Assembly (NCBI GenBank): GCA_937907215.1
Contig: CALESG010000077.1
Span: 1 to 9,970, forward strand
From: an uncultured Ruminococcus sp.
GTDB lineage: Bacteria > Bacillota > Clostridia > Oscillospirales > Ruminococcaceae
Length of the DNA: 9,970 bases
Direction: 5' to 3'
In this document: one piece after another, positions 1 to 6,775 of the stretch
How positions within the stretch are numbered: position 1 is the stretch's first letter
Layout of the letters: each line of letters opens with the position of its first letter
Notes under the pieces: generated by a model
The model's input: only the letters and a program-made list of their open reading frames with translations
Told to the model about the DNA's origin: nothing
Databases searched by the model: none
Program-made: the position numbers and the translations under genes

Positions 1-792
1 ACACAGGGTCTGCCACGTGTTGAGGAATTGTTTGAAAGCCGTCACCCGAAGAGCGCAGCTATTCTGGCACGTGAAGGCGGAACTGTTCATATTGAAGAAA
101 TCAAGACTGCACGTACAATTTATATTGCAAATGAAAAGACAGGTGAAACTGATTCTTATCCAATTCATTACAGCTTTAAGATACGTGTACGTGAAGGCGA
201 TGTAATTGAAAAGGGTACACGTCTTACAGAAGGTAACATTTATCCTGGTGATATACTTACCATCTTAGGTGTTGACGCTGTTCAGGATTATATTATCAAG
301 GAAGTTCAAAAGGTTTACCGTTTACAGGGTGTTGATATCAATGATAAGCACATTGAGGTTATCGTTCGTCAGATGCTCAGAAAGGTAAAGATCATGGATT
401 CCGGCAGCAGCTATTTACTTCCGGGAACACTTATTGATAAGAAGAAGGTTATTGAGATCAATTCTGAAATTCAGCAGCGTATGGATAATGGCGAAACAGA
501 TCTTAGATTTGTAGCAGTCGGTCCTGTACTTCAGGGTATTACAAAGGCTGCTTCAAGTTCAGACAGCTTTTTGTCCGCAGCATCATTCCAGGAAACTACA
601 AAGGCACTTTCAGATGCTGCTATTCGTGGCAAGAGTGACTATCTTTGCGGTCTTAAGGAAAATGTTATTATCGGTAAGCTGCTTCCAGCAGGTACAGGTA
701 TGGACGTATATAACAATGTTCGCATTGTCAAGAATGAAAATTATCTTGAACAACATACTTCAGCAGTTGGAAAGACTTTTCAGGGTTTATAA
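1..792 (+). CDS. rpoC: RNA polymerase beta' subunit, C-terminal part (5' end outside window)
   Basis: This is the last 263 codons of the beta' subunit, the largest subunit of the catalytic core of RNA polymerase. The reading frame is open from base 1, so the gene is cut by the window edge and has no start here. What I see are well-known beta' signatures in order: TQGLPRVEELFESRHPK at the start, then the HIEVIVRQMLRKV motif near residue 117 of the fragment, the LPG turn, and the run GITKAASSSDSFLSAASFQ followed by a GLKENVIIGKLLPAGTG stretch near the end. These belong to Rpb1 domain 5 and the C-terminal region that packs against the omega and beta subunits. The TAA stop at 790-792 is followed by two hairpins. 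In bacteria rpoC normally follows rpoB in one operon, so rpoB should lie just to the left. Identification is essentially certain. Confidence 0.98.
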   Translation, partial: TQGLPRVEELFESRHPKSAAILAREGGTVHIEEIKTARTIYIANEKTGETDSYPIHYSFKIRVREGDVIEKGTRLTEGNIYPGDILTILGVDAVQDYIIKEVQKVYRLQGVDINDKHIEVIVRQMLRKVKIMDSGSSYLLPGTLIDKKKVIEINSEIQQRMDNGETDLRFVAVGPVLQGITKAASSSDSFLSAASFQETTKALSDAAIRGKSDYLCGLKENVIIGKLLPAGTGMDVYNNVRIVKNENYLEQHTSAVGKTFQGL

Positions 793-796
793 TGAA

Positions 797-824
797 TAAG
801 ATTGAATGAGTTGATTCGATCTTA
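797..824 (+). other. Stem-loop just after rpoC stop
   Basis: An 11-bp inverted repeat (797-807 with 814-824) lies five bases after the rpoC stop, with a 6-nt loop and one G-U pair in the RNA. No T-run follows, so it is not a classical intrinsic terminator. It may protect or process the 3' end of the rpoBC transcript. The role is inference; the pairing is read directly. Confidence 0.5.
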
Positions 825-845
825 GTGAAAATCAATATAAAAATA

Positions 846-878
846 ACAGCACTGTCTTATGGCAGTGCTGTCATTATA
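846..878 (+). terminator. Terminator-like hairpin downstream of rpoC
   Basis: ACAGCACTG at 846-854 pairs perfectly with CAGTGCTGT at 863-871 across an 8-nt loop. The tail (CATTATATTTATA) is only moderately T-rich, so termination may be incomplete. The ribosome site of the next gene begins only 14 bases after the stem, which makes read-through into that gene possible. Confidence 0.7.
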
Positions 879-901
879 TTTATATAGGAGTATTTTATAT
901 T

Positions 902-1165
902 ATGAAACGACGGATTTTAGTGCTTATCTGTTCTTTGTTTATGCTTATTGGCAGTGCAGTAACTTCTATAAGTGCATATGCTGAACCTATGGCTGAAACA
1001 ACAGAAGTTTCAGAGCATGTACAGGAAACAGATTCTTCACCATCAAGAGGTGTAAAAATAGCAGGCTTTCTGGTGATATTTACAGTTGCTATGGGTACAA
1101 CAGCATTTATTGTTGTAAAACCTAAGCTTAAAAAGCTGAAAACAACAAAAAACAATAAAGATTAA
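902..1165 (+). CDS. Small secreted/membrane protein with signal peptide and one membrane segment
   Basis: This 87-residue protein is not recognised as a member of a named family. It starts with a positively charged MKRR end and a hydrophobic stretch to about residue 25. A good signal peptidase I site (AYA|EP) lies near residue 27. A short acidic, Ser/Thr-rich segment follows (about 28-49), then a hydrophobic segment (about 52-73), and a Lys-rich tail (KPKLKKLKTTKNNK). The likely topology is a short external loop, one membrane anchor and a basic cytoplasmic tail. A TAGGAG ribosome site at 885-890 with an 11-nt spacer supports the ATG. I see no convincing separate promoter between rpoC and this gene, so it may depend on read-through from rpoBC. 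It converges on the lipoprotein gene at 1229-2092 and shares a two-way terminator with it. The opposite-strand frame over the same bases has no ribosome site and is taken as a shadow. Confidence 0.75.
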   Translation: MKRRILVLICSLFMLIGSAVTSISAYAEPMAETTEVSEHVQETDSSPSRGVKIAGFLVIFTVAMGTTAFIVVKPKLKKLKTTKNNKD

Positions 1166-1173
1166 ATATAAAA

Positions 1174-1206
1174 AGGCTGTTGCAAAGATTTAAGTTGCAA
1201 CAGCCT
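1174..1206. terminator. Two-way terminator hairpin, copy 1 of a dispersed repeat
   Basis: A perfect 12-bp stem (AGGCTGTTGCAA at 1174-1185, TTGCAACAGCCT at 1195-1206) encloses the loop AGATTTAAG. It lies between two convergent genes. On the plus strand the tail is CATTTTA; on the minus strand it is TTTATATTT, so it can end both transcripts. The core is nearly identical to the hairpin at 5485-5531 and related to the one at 3324-3352. Confidence 0.88.
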
Positions 1207-1228
1207 CATTTTATAAAATTATTTAAAA

Positions 1229-2092
1229 TTACTTAGCAGCAAAATATACGTCATATCTTTCAGCATCGTCAAGATCTGTTGTTCCAGCAGGGTAACCGCT
1301 AGTTTTGAATGCGATCTTGTCATATCCCTTTACCATAATATAAAGAGCTCTGAAAGCATATGTATTGCCTACCTGATAACTTGGGTCTTCTTCAGTTGTA
1401 AGACCAGTTGTTGATGAAAGACCGATATATGTGGATGCACCGTCAGCACTTGGGAATCCAGCACCATCTGTATTTTCTATACTAAGTGATGGGTTTGGAG
1501 CAACTATACCCCAATCATTTGTTGGGAAATTAGCAGGAACAGTGACCTCATAGTCAACTATGCACAGTTCACAATCAGCTGGAACCTTGAGCTTAGATAC
1601 ATCTATCTGACCGAAATCAGAAGAATATTCATTGTTAAGAGCGATTGCATCATCAACATATTTCTGATCATCAGATGCAGTTGTTACCTTTGTAATTCTA
1701 ACAGCAATGTTGTGATATGCAGAATCTGTAGGTGAATATGTACCGATAGTTGCCCATTCATTGAATTTAACAGGAGCTTCTTCAGTAGATTCAGAACCGT
1801 CCATGCTTATAGTTATATCGCCAAAGTCATCTTCTTCAGAAGAGGATGCTTTTGAATCAGCAGATTCATCAGATGTTTCTTCTTCAGATTCTTCGGAAGT
1901 TTCAGCTTCAGTTTCTTCTTCTGTAGCTTCTTCAGTTTCAGCCTCTGTTTCAGCTTCAGTCATTTCTTCTGTCTGAGATTCAGTTGCCTCGGAATCAGCA
2001 ACAGAACTATTATCAGTATTGCCGCAAGCTGTAAACATTGATGCAAAACATGTAAAAGCAGCCAAAAATGCTATTGCTTTTGAAATTTTCAT
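1229..2092 (-). CDS. Secreted lipoprotein with acidic linker and C-terminal beta-rich domain
   Basis: The 287-residue product is a predicted lipoprotein. A Lys-containing N-terminus and hydrophobic stretch end in a lipobox-like FTAC, with Cys23 as the likely lipidated residue followed by GN. Residues about 34-105 form a linker very rich in Glu, Thr and Ser with imperfect EAETE/TEE repeats, probably spanning the cell wall. Residues about 108-287 form the folded part, with alternating hydrophobic strands (HNIAVRITKVT, CELCIVDYEVTVP, YAFRALYIMVKGYDKIAF). This recalls the immunoglobulin-like DUF4352 lipoproteins of Firmicutes, but I am not sure of the family. Cys174 and Cys177 are close together. 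An AAAGGAG ribosome site with 8-nt spacing fixes the start at 2092. It is transcribed alone from a strong promoter at 2138-2166. The function is unknown; a surface-binding role is only a guess. Confidence 0.88.
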   Translation of the reverse strand: MKISKAIAFLAAFTCFASMFTACGNTDNSSVADSEATESQTEEMTEAETEAETEEATEEETEAETSEESEEETSDESADSKASSSEEDDFGDITISMDGSESTEEAPVKFNEWATIGTYSPTDSAYHNIAVRITKVTTASDDQKYVDDAIALNNEYSSDFGQIDVSKLKVPADCELCIVDYEVTVPANFPTNDWGIVAPNPSLSIENTDGAGFPSADGASTYIGLSSTTGLTTEEDPSYQVGNTYAFRALYIMVKGYDKIAFKTSGYPAGTTDLDDAERYDVYFAAK

Positions 2093-2137
2093 TTTAAATT
2101 CTCCTTTAAATAAAAACTAATTTTAATTTGCTTTATA

Positions 2138-2166
2138 AGTATATCATAAAGCTAAAATAAAGTCAA
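2138..2166 (-). promoter_or_regulatory. Strong sigma-A promoter for the lipoprotein gene
   Basis: On the minus strand, TTGACT (2161-2166) and TATACT (2138-2143) are separated by exactly 17 bases. A TG one base upstream of the -10 box makes it an extended -10. The predicted start of transcription is near 2131, leaving a leader of about 38 nt that contains the AAAGGAG ribosome site. Confidence 0.8.
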
Positions 2167-2248
2167 TTAGAACTTTTTTGTAATATTAAATGTACTTTTA
2201 GTGATATTGACAATGTAAAAATAAATAGCAATTAGATATAATTATCTT

Positions 2249-2277
2249 TTGACAATATTAGATATATATGTTAAGAT
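2249..2277 (+). promoter_or_regulatory. Sigma-A promoter for the AraC-type regulator
   Basis: A consensus TTGACA (2249-2254) is followed after 17 bases by TAAGAT (2272-2277). Transcription should begin near 2284, at the left edge of an inverted repeat. The leader to the preferred start codon is about 140 nt. Another TTGACA at 2207-2212 lacks a good -10 box at the right distance. Confidence 0.65.
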
Positions 2278-2284
2278 GTATTTG

Positions 2285-2315
2285 AAAACGATAAGACTAA
2301 TTATATTATCGTTTT
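2285..2315 (+). promoter_or_regulatory. Perfect inverted repeat at the predicted transcription start (operator or leader hairpin)
   Basis: AAAACGATAA (2285-2294) and TTATCGTTTT (2306-2315) form a perfect 10-bp inverted repeat with an 11-base centre. Its half-sites are 21 bases apart centre to centre, about two helix turns, and it begins at the predicted +1 of the upstream promoter. This suits an operator bound by a dimer, perhaps the adjacent regulator itself, or a hairpin at the 5' end of the mRNA. The repeat is seen; its role is inferred. Confidence 0.5.
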
Positions 2316-2423
2316 AATAGATCAATTTAAAATTGATTTTATTGGGTGAAAAAAATCAAGCAATTATTTTCAAAATGAGTTAAAATGATTTTAGACGGTA
2401 GGAGAGGAGCATATAAGCAGATT

Positions 2424-3296
2424 ATGGACTGGATAAGAAGCTTTCAAAAGTCGATTGATTATATTGAGGAGCATATAACCGAGCCTATTCAAATTGAAGA
2501 TATTGCCACTCAAATGAATATCTCAACTTTTTACTATCAAAAAATTTTTTTAATACTATGCGGATTTACTATCGGAGAGTATATTCGTAATCGTAGACTT
2601 ACGCTTGCCGGCTGCGAATTGATTTCTACGAATGAAAAAATTATTGATATAGCTATGAAGTATGGCTACGATACTCCGGAGGGATTTTCAAGAGCTTTTG
2701 TACGATTTCATGGTCTTACACCCAGTGCAGTAAGAAAAGGCGGAAGTGTGAGATCGTTTGCCAAGCTTGCCGTTGAAATTTCATTGAAAGGCGGTAGTGT
2801 TATGAACTACAAAATTGTAAAAAAGGATGCATTCAAAATTATTGCAAAGCAGCAGCGGTGTGAAAAAATCAAAGATGTAAGAGGGAGAAGTGATATACCT
2901 GAATTTTGGAATGAATGTTACAATGATGGAACAATTGAGTTTCTCATAAAGAGTTGCAAAAAAGATGGAATTTTGGGTCAGAACCTGGTTGGAATGTGTA
3001 TGGAGGATTCTGTTTCTGCAAAGGATTTTCCATATTTTATAGGTGCAGAATATTCAGGCGGAGAGATTCCATTGGGATATAATATTGTGGAAGTTCCTGC
3101 AATGGAATATGCGGTATTTGCTGTTGAAAGCACAGATACAGATAGTATATCAACAGCAATCCAGCAAATGTGGCATAAGATTTTTGCAGAATTTTTCCCT
3201 TCATCAAATTATAAACCTAAGGGCAATTTTGATCTTGAAGTATATCCTACTGATAAATATAGATGTGAACTTTGGATTTCAGTAGAGAATAAGTAA
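2424..3296 (+). CDS. AraC-family transcription regulator with GyrI-like effector domain
   Basis: The protein (290 residues from this start) has two recognisable parts. Residues about 8-105 are an AraC-type DNA-binding domain with two helix-turn-helix units: IEDIATQMNISTFYYQKIF, then IIDIAMKYGYDTPEGFSRAF ending in the family hallmark HGLTPSAVRK. Residues about 127-290 (from MNYKIVKKDAFKIIAKQ to the end) form a GyrI-like small-molecule-binding domain, with the typical GYNIVEVPAMEYAVFAVES and FDLEVYP strands. This order matches Rob/BmrR-like regulators that sense lipophilic or cationic compounds; the ligand here is unknown. I prefer ATG 2424 (MDWIRSFQKSIDYIEEH), because relatives usually begin this way and GGAGAGGAG (2401-2409) lies 14 bases before it. 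ATG 2385 would add 13 residues and has no good ribosome site. It is divergent from the lipoprotein gene. No efflux gene is adjacent, so its targets are unclear. Confidence 0.9.
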   Translation: MDWIRSFQKSIDYIEEHITEPIQIEDIATQMNISTFYYQKIFLILCGFTIGEYIRNRRLTLAGCELISTNEKIIDIAMKYGYDTPEGFSRAFVRFHGLTPSAVRKGGSVRSFAKLAVEISLKGGSVMNYKIVKKDAFKIIAKQQRCEKIKDVRGRSDIPEFWNECYNDGTIEFLIKSCKKDGILGQNLVGMCMEDSVSAKDFPYFIGAEYSGGEIPLGYNIVEVPAMEYAVFAVESTDTDSISTAIQQMWHKIFAEFFPSSNYKPKGNFDLEVYPTDKYRCELWISVENK

Positions 3297-3323
3297 AAAT
3301 AATAACTTTAAAACAACAAAAAC

Positions 3324-3360
3324 GCTGCTGCAATTCAAATCTTTGCAGCAGCCTCTTTAT
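3324..3360 (+). terminator. Intrinsic terminator of the AraC-type gene, inverted copy of the dispersed repeat
   Basis: GCTGCTGCAA (3324-3333) pairs with TTGCAGCAGC (3343-3352) around a 9-nt loop, followed by CTCTTTATTTTAT. The reverse complement of this hairpin closely matches the copy at 1174-1206, loop included. Both partners of one base pair have changed (T-A to C-G), so pairing is kept. Confidence 0.85.
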
Positions 3361-3459
3361 TTTATATACACTAATATAAAATGGATAACATATCAGAATT
3401 TATTGATAAATCGCTTATATCAATTAACCATTAGGCATAGTTGTGTTCATAAATAATAC

Positions 3460-3488
3460 TTGAATAATTTCAGCAAATAGTATATTAT
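3460..3488 (+). promoter_or_regulatory. Promoter for the CAP-dockerin gene
   Basis: TTGAAT (3460-3465) and TATTAT (3483-3488) are 17 bases apart. Transcription should begin near 3495, giving a leader of about 90 nt. Nothing else was recognised in the gap between the terminator at 3324 and this gene. Confidence 0.55.
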
Positions 3489-3585
3489 ATTTTTATAACA
3501 GTTGGGATAATATGGATGAAATAACGAATAAAAAACACGATAGAATAATTTATAGAAAATATACGGAGAGGAGAATGAGCAAGTT

Positions 3586-5475
3586 ATGAATATGAATATT
3601 TATAAGAAAATAAAGATTTTTATTACAATAGGCATTTTGTTTGTGTCTGGAATTACAAGTATATATAGTGCCGATGCTGAACAGAGTGTAAGTGACAATA
3701 GTTTACTCCGTGCGAGTGCAGATGAAATAATTTATAATATAAATAATTTGGAAATATACTCCGACAGGAGTATACAGGAAATAGCTGATAAATATTCTGA
3801 TGCAAGATATATAGCTCCAGCTTATAATGATAGGGATTATACTACGTGGTATGATGAACTTCCATCTGCTGTTTACCCATATAATGTCGGAAAAATTTCC
3901 AGTGCTGCGCATTCAGAAATGACAGCGATGACGAATTTCTACCGTTGGCTTGTAGGCTGTGATCCTGTAAATGAGCTGAGTTATGATGAAGATACACTTC
4001 CATTGCAGACAGGTGCATTGGTGCGTAATTTTAGTTGGCAGCATATTGTAGCTGACAGTCAAAAGCCAGCTGATATGTCTGATGAAATATGGCAGAAAGG
4101 TGCTAAATGTAATCATAATATACTTGCAAGAGGTTATACACCGATAGGAGCAGTTTCAGCGTGGATGAGTGAAGGATACGATTATGAACTGGAAACTTGG
4201 AAATCAATTGGACATCGTTCTATTTTGATGAATCATAAGCTTAAAGAAATAGCTTTTGGTTATTGTGATACTGTTGCAATAGGAAAGGGAAATACATCAC
4301 GTGGAAGCATGGATCTACCTTTTGCTGCATATCCTGTACCCGGATATATGCCGTCTAATTTGATCAAATCACTGAATTGTGCATGGTCTTTGCAGCTTAA
4401 CGATGATCTTTTTGAATTTGAAGATATAGAAGATTTGAAAATAAATATAACTAATCTTTCAACTGGAGAAAAGTGGACAAGGTGCAGTGATGATGAAACT
4501 TTGATATACAGTTTTAATCATATTGCATTTGTGCAGCCTGGTGGATTTAATGATGACGCTCAATATACAGATAGCTATCAAGTTGAAGTAACAGGAATTC
4601 ATGATATTGAAAACGATGCACCAGCAAGACTTGTTTATACTGTAAATTTCTTTGATATGAATGACTATATAAAAATTCATGTAAGTTCAGTTGATACTTT
4701 CCGTAAATATATGCTTGGACCGGATATGATGAGTGATGAGAATTTAAGGCGTGTTGCAGCCATTCTTCCAAAAGAAATTGAAATTAAGGCGGATAACGGG
4801 CAAAAATTTACTATTGGTATAAAAGGTGAATGGCAGCTTGATACTGCTAATAAGCGATTTGTTGCAACAGGCGATCTATCTGATGCTCCCTCAAGATTGA
4901 GTGACCCATTTGGCTTTTTAAATGAAATATCAATACCATATGATGAAAAGACAGATATTTGTGCAATTTATGATACACTTGATATTATGCCATCAACTGT
5001 AAAGGCTGGAGAAAAAGTTAGTCTATATGCTTACAGAACCAATATGTCTTCTGATACAGTGCATATTTTTAAATTGACAAAGAATTCAGATGGCAATTTT
5101 ACAGCTGATAAAGTCTTTGATTCAAATGAAGTTTCTAGTTCTGGAGATGAAGTGGCAGAGGGTTATGAAATAGAGAGTGCATCGGGCAATGACAGCGGAG
5201 AATATATATCTGTATATTTTGAAAACAGCTGGTTAAAGAACGAATATACAACACCCATCATGGTCAGCAATGCTGTTTCTACGCTTGATGTTGAACATTT
5301 GCAATATGATGTTAATGGTGATGGTTTAGAAAATATACAGGATATTATATTTATGAAGGAAATAATTTATGGTTCTTCGTCCTGTATACCATCTGCTGAT
5401 GTGAATAATGACGGTAGGGTAAATGTATTTGATCTATCTATGATAAAAGATTATATCCGCAGCATTTTAGAATAA
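3586..5475 (+). CDS. Secreted CAP (SCP/PR-1-like) domain protein with C-terminal type I dockerin
   Basis: The 629-residue protein begins with a signal peptide (basic YKKIK, hydrophobic core 11-27, likely cleavage ADA|EQ after residue 31). Residues about 103-232 look like a CAP domain. They contain a first helix with His109 (AAHSEMTAMTNFYRWLVG), His153 in a second helix, and HNILARGYTPIGAVSAWMSEGYD. The family-typical SIGHRSILMNHKLKEIAFGY (His210) follows. Residues about 240-565 resemble no family I know; they are beta-rich and may hold two Ig-like modules. Residues about 572-629 are a dockerin with two calcium-binding repeats: DVNGDGLENIQD at 575 and DVNNDGRVNVFD at 605. Dockerins attach enzymes to cohesins on scaffoldins, so this protein is probably displayed in a cellulosome- or amylosome-like complex. 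ATG 3586 has GGAGAGGAG (3565-3573) 12 bases upstream. It appears to be a single-gene unit ending at the hairpin at 5485-5531. The substrate of the CAP part is unknown. Confidence 0.92.
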   Translation: MNMNIYKKIKIFITIGILFVSGITSIYSADAEQSVSDNSLLRASADEIIYNINNLEIYSDRSIQEIADKYSDARYIAPAYNDRDYTTWYDELPSAVYPYNVGKISSAAHSEMTAMTNFYRWLVGCDPVNELSYDEDTLPLQTGALVRNFSWQHIVADSQKPADMSDEIWQKGAKCNHNILARGYTPIGAVSAWMSEGYDYELETWKSIGHRSILMNHKLKEIAFGYCDTVAIGKGNTSRGSMDLPFAAYPVPGYMPSNLIKSLNCAWSLQLNDDLFEFEDIEDLKINITNLSTGEKWTRCSDDETLIYSFNHIAFVQPGGFNDDAQYTDSYQVEVTGIHDIENDAPARLVYTVNFFDMNDYIKIHVSSVDTFRKYMLGPDMMSDENLRRVAAILPKEIEIKADNGQKFTIGIKGEWQLDTANKRFVATGDLSDAPSRLSDPFGFLNEISIPYDEKTDICAIYDTLDIMPSTVKAGEKVSLYAYRTNMSSDTVHIFKLTKNSDGNFTADKVFDSNEVSSSGDEVAEGYEIESASGNDSGEYISVYFENSWLKNEYTTPIMVSNAVSTLDVEHLQYDVNGDGLENIQDIIFMKEIIYGSSSCIPSADVNNDGRVNVFDLSMIKDYIRSILE

Positions 5476-5484
5476 TTCAGAAAA

Positions 5485-5531
5485 TAACAAAAGGCTGTTG
5501 CAAATATTTAAGTTGCAACAGCCTTTTGTTA
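5485..5531. terminator. Long two-way terminator hairpin, copy 3 of the dispersed repeat
   Basis: A perfect 19-bp stem (5485-5503 with 5513-5531) with the 9-nt loop ATATTTAAG starts ten bases after the CAP-dockerin stop. AAAA and TTTT flank the GC-rich core inside the stem, so it can act in either direction. The inner 33 bases differ from the copy at 1174-1206 at one loop position only. Confidence 0.92.
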
Positions 5532-5560
5532 CCCGATTTTATATAAATCCAGACAAAACA

Positions 5561-5593
5561 AAAACCCCGAAAACGCTTTGTTTCCGAGGTTTT
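5561..5593 (-). terminator. Directional terminator of the minus-strand three-gene operon
   Basis: A 14-pair stem (5561-5574 with 5580-5593) encloses a 5-nt loop. In minus-strand RNA the two non-Watson-Crick positions become G-U pairs and the tail reads TGTTTTGT after the stem's own T-run. In plus-strand RNA the same positions are A-C mismatches. The hairpin therefore fits termination of the RhuM-end transcript rather than of the gene on the left. Confidence 0.8.
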
Positions 5594-5701
5594 ATTAGTA
5601 ATCCCGATAGGGATAAATTTATCTCTTTGAGAAGTTAAAATGCTGGATTTTAGGCGTTTTTAAGCCGTTTTGTTAGTTACCTGTTAGTTACTCTTTCAGG
5701 T
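5594..5701. other. Non-coding stretch with small hairpin and 10-bp tandem direct repeat
   Basis: Between the RhuM stop and its terminator there is a 5-bp hairpin (ATCCC at 5601-5605, GGGAT at 5610-5614). A tandem repeat of TGTTAGTTAC follows (5671-5680 and 5682-5691, period 11). On the minus strand the repeats read GTAACTAACA, which could be the remains of a coding tail, but every frame here is soon closed by stops. No gene is called. Confidence 0.4.
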
Positions 5702-6739
5702 TTATTGATTTCTAATAGCACTTCCACCTTCTTGTGATTCAAGCATTTGAGAAACAGCTTTATCAAAATCAGAAGTGATTTTCTGCGTTTTATTGAAAAT
5801 ATCATATTCCGATTCAGCTTTTTTCTTTGCCTGACTGGCAGAAACCTTTCCGTTATCCCTCAAAATATCATAACGGCGGAAGTTTAAAAACTCGTTGATG
5901 CTTGCTTCAAATTCTTCCATTGTAAATGTGTTTTCACGCTCTATCAAATCTTCAATATAATCAAAATACCCTGATACAGCCCTTTCAAGCTGGCGTATCT
6001 GCTTTTCCTCAAGATAATTTTTTGCTACTGTAACATCAGATTTCAAAATACGTCCATCGGGAGAATTTTTCCATGTGGATAATCCCATGTTTTTCTTTTG
6101 GCTGTCAGCAGAATTATAAATAATTTCAGCGGCAGTTTTCCCTGTAATTGCATAATGGAACTTATTCTGAACCGTAGCATAAAATCTTTTTGTAACTTCA
6201 GATTTTTTATCATAATCAATACTGCATTCAGCAAAAATATCTGTTATCTGCTGCCATATTCTTCGCTCACTTGCACGGATGGAACGTACTCTTTCAAGAA
6301 GTTCCTTGAAATAATCCTTGCCGAAAACAGCTTCACCCTGTTTCAGACGTTCGTCATCAAGCACAAATCCTTTTATCATATATTCTTTCAAAACGCCTGT
6401 CGCCCATATACGGAATTTTGTCGCCTGATGAGAGTTTACACGGTAACCTACCGAAATTATTGCATCAAGATTATAAAAATCAACGTTTCTTTTTACCTGT
6501 CTGCTACCTTCGGTTTGAACAAGTGCAATTTTTGCACAAGTTGAATTTCTGGATAATTCCTCCTCTTTGTAAATATTATTAAGATGCTTTGTAATTACGC
6601 TTCGGTCAACATTAAATATATCCGCCATAGCTTTCTGCGTAACCCATATGCTGTCATTCTTTACAACGGCATTAACTGAAACATCCGTTTCATCAGAGTG
6701 GTACAGCACATAATGTATTTGCCTATTCATATCATTCAT
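5702..6739 (-). CDS. RhuM-family protein (Virulence_RhuM, COG3943 type)
   Basis: The 345-residue product matches the RhuM family, named from a Salmonella pathogenicity-island gene and common in mobile or variable regions. The biochemical function of the family is not established. Residues about 31-57 (IWVTQKAMADIFNVDRSVITKHLNNIY) form a likely winged helix-turn-helix. Residues about 88-125 (YNLDAIISVGYRVNSHQATKFRIWATGVLKEY) carry the most conserved family block, which resembles the N-terminal modules of phage antirepressor-like proteins. A central helical region (140-200) follows, then a conserved FHYAITGKTAAEIIYNSAD segment and a charged helical C-terminus. The length is normal for the family. 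A strong GGAGGTG site (6747-6753) with 7-nt spacing fixes the start. It is the last gene of the operon, 36 bp after the kinase-like gene. It may bind DNA and regulate, or act with, the kinase; this is inference. Confidence 0.92.
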   Translation of the reverse strand: MNDMNRQIHYVLYHSDETDVSVNAVVKNDSIWVTQKAMADIFNVDRSVITKHLNNIYKEEELSRNSTCAKIALVQTEGSRQVKRNVDFYNLDAIISVGYRVNSHQATKFRIWATGVLKEYMIKGFVLDDERLKQGEAVFGKDYFKELLERVRSIRASERRIWQQITDIFAECSIDYDKKSEVTKRFYATVQNKFHYAITGKTAAEIIYNSADSQKKNMGLSTWKNSPDGRILKSDVTVAKNYLEEKQIRQLERAVSGYFDYIEDLIERENTFTMEEFEASINEFLNFRRYDILRDNGKVSASQAKKKAESEYDIFNKTQKITSDFDKAVSQMLESQEGGSAIRNQ

Positions 6740-6775
6740 TTTTAAACACCTCCGCCAGACTTTTGTCCAGCTTTT

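Noticed and set aside
811..842. Possible promoter TTGATT...ATATAA after rpoC
   Set aside because: The -10 match is poor, the spacing is 18, and transcription would begin at the following terminator-like hairpin.
895..1155. Minus-strand frame antisense to the small membrane protein gene
   Set aside because: No ribosome site before its start, while the plus-strand frame has a ribosome site, a signal peptide and a good context.
1761..1976. Open frame on the plus strand encoding a Ser/Val-rich peptide
   Set aside because: It is the antisense of the repetitive acidic linker of the lipoprotein gene; no ribosome site, and its composition follows from the repeat.
2207..2235. Second TTGACA-type -35 box upstream of the regulator
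   Set aside because: No acceptable -10 box 16-18 bases downstream; the promoter at 2249-2277 is clearly better.
3575..3589. Mini-frame ATG AGC AAG TTA TGA overlapping the CAP-dockerin start
   Set aside because: Its ATG is one base from the AGGAG motif, too close for normal initiation; probably chance, though translational coupling cannot be wholly excluded.
1174..5531. CRISPR-like array suggested by repeated hairpins
   Set aside because: Copies are kilobases apart, one is inverted and all lie at gene ends; there is no regular repeat-spacer pattern.
6098..6544. 148-codon plus-strand frame inside the RhuM gene
   Set aside because: Lies wholly antisense to a well-recognised family member, has no recognisable domain and no ribosome site.
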